The notes beneath the pieces were generated by a model, which was given only the letters and a program-made list of their open reading frames with translations, was not told where the DNA came from and searched no databases. 5,874 nucleotides of DNA from assembly GCA_046727175.1 (NCBI GenBank), contig JBKPCD010000250.1, positions 1 through 5,874 on the forward strand, in the 5' to 3' direction. The stretch's first letter is position 1. Each line of letters begins with the position of its first letter. This stretch comes from JBKPCD01 sp046727175 (lineage in GTDB: Bacteria; Acidobacteriota; Vicinamibacteria; Vicinamibacterales; 2-12-FULL-66-21). The translations under genes were made by a program, and so were the position numbers. Below, piece by piece: positions 5,427 through 5,874 of this stretch.

Positions 5427-5543
5427 CTGTAGGTTCCAAACGGTGTCCCAGTGCAGTGTTCTCGGTGAGCCCTCTCAAAACGCTGGTATTCTCGGTTAGC
5501 TGACACAACCAAGAAATCCAGAACTACTCAAAAGGAGGACACC
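5427..5543 (+). promoter_or_regulatory. Upstream region of the epoxide hydrolase with a paired direct repeat
   Basis: This gap must carry the promoter of the epoxide hydrolase gene. It contains a 14-bp direct repeat, TGTTCTCGGTGAGC (5457-5470) and TATTCTCGGTTAGC (5487-5500), with 12 of 14 bases identical and starts exactly 30 bp apart. CTGACA (5500-5505) is a partial -35 match, but no good -10 follows at the right distance. The repeat may be a paired operator; see findings. Confidence 0.4.
5531..5538 (+). promoter_or_regulatory. Strong ribosome binding site of the epoxide hydrolase
   Basis: AAAGGAGG is an almost ideal Shine-Dalgarno sequence, five bases before the ATG at 5544. It fixes that start and suggests efficient translation. 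Confidence 0.85.
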
Positions 5544-5874
5544 ATGACCGCAACCGGTGCTACACGACAAGTCAGCGAGAATGCGATTCGTCCGTTTCCT
5601 CCTCTGAATGTTCCGGAAGCGGAACTGACCGAATTGCGCAGGCGCATCAACGCAACAAAGTGGCCGGAGCGGGAAACGGTCACGGATGCATCGCAAGGCG
5701 TGCAGCTCGCGACGATTCAGGCGCTCGCGCGCTATTGGGCAACGGAGTATGACTGGCGCGCGTGCGAAGCGAGGTTGAACGCCGTGCCGCAGTTCATCAC
5801 CGAGATCGATGGGCTGGACATTCATTTCATTCACGTGCGTTCGAAGCACGACAACGCGTTGCCGCTCATCGTCA
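5544..5874 (+). CDS. Epoxide hydrolase, N-terminal part (3' end outside window)
   Basis: The frame from ATG 5544 stays open to the right edge (110 residues) and is the N-terminal EHN domain of an alpha/beta-hydrolase-fold epoxide hydrolase, the microsomal/juvenile-hormone type. Seen: IRPFPPLNVPEAELTELRRR, INATKWPERET, GVQLATIQALARYWATEYDW, CEARLNAVPQFITEIDG and LDIHFIHVRSKH, in the order known for the family. The catalytic Asp, the oxyanion motif HGWPGS and the His-Asp/Glu pair would follow beyond the window. The enzyme opens epoxides to vicinal diols with water. There is no signal peptide, so it is presumably cytoplasmic. A near-ideal ribosome site and its own upstream repeat suggest a separately regulated, well-expressed gene. 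Nothing in the visible part is damaged, in contrast to the remnants just upstream. Confidence 0.93.
   Translation, partial: MTATGATRQVSENAIRPFPPLNVPEAELTELRRRINATKWPERETVTDASQGVQLATIQALARYWATEYDWRACEARLNAVPQFITEIDGLDIHFIHVRSKHDNALPLIV

Overview
The window is GC-rich and looks like soil-bacterial DNA. The best taxonomic hint is a von Willebrand A (VWA) protein of the type common in Acidobacteriota. A Tat-exported M28-like protein, a DinB-family protein and an epoxide hydrolase with an EHN domain also fit a soil acidobacterium, possibly of the Vicinamibacteria type. This placement is inference from gene content; there is no rRNA, tRNA or marker gene to confirm it.

Layout, left to right. (1) Positions 3-284 (+) are the C-terminal part of a PAP2-type membrane phosphatase. 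(2) Positions 335-1612 (-) encode a complete Tat-exported protein with the M28 aminopeptidase fold, in which several metal-site motifs are altered. (3) Divergent from it, 1668-2330 (+) is a VWA-domain gene that lacks its N-terminal part and needs three frame changes, so it is either a pseudogene or badly sequenced. (4) Positions 2331-2675 have no convincing gene but hold a perfect 10-bp GC-rich hairpin. (5) Positions 2676-3167 (+) encode an intact DinB-family protein. Its stop faces, 13 bp away, that of (6) an intact aldo/keto reductase at 3181-4176 (-).

(7) Positions 4207-5426 are a gene graveyard. On the minus strand are the tail of a lipocalin-like protein, the C-terminal half of a FixJ/LuxR response regulator with a frameshift, the start of a PAS domain joined out of frame to that regulator, an orphan C-terminal tail, and a histidine-kinase piece (PAC end plus H-box) with an in-frame TAG. 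On the plus strand between them lies the C-terminal half of a GNAT acetyltransferase. (8) Positions 5544-5874 (+) are the start of an epoxide hydrolase with a near-ideal Shine-Dalgarno sequence, preceded by a 14-bp direct repeat with a 30-bp period.

The intact genes are each apparently monocistronic and do not form one pathway. No CRISPR array, insertion sequence, transposase or tRNA was seen. I found no convincing new multi-gene system. The most notable features are the altered M28-like protein, the compressed mosaic of signalling-gene remnants, and the paired direct repeat before the epoxide hydrolase.
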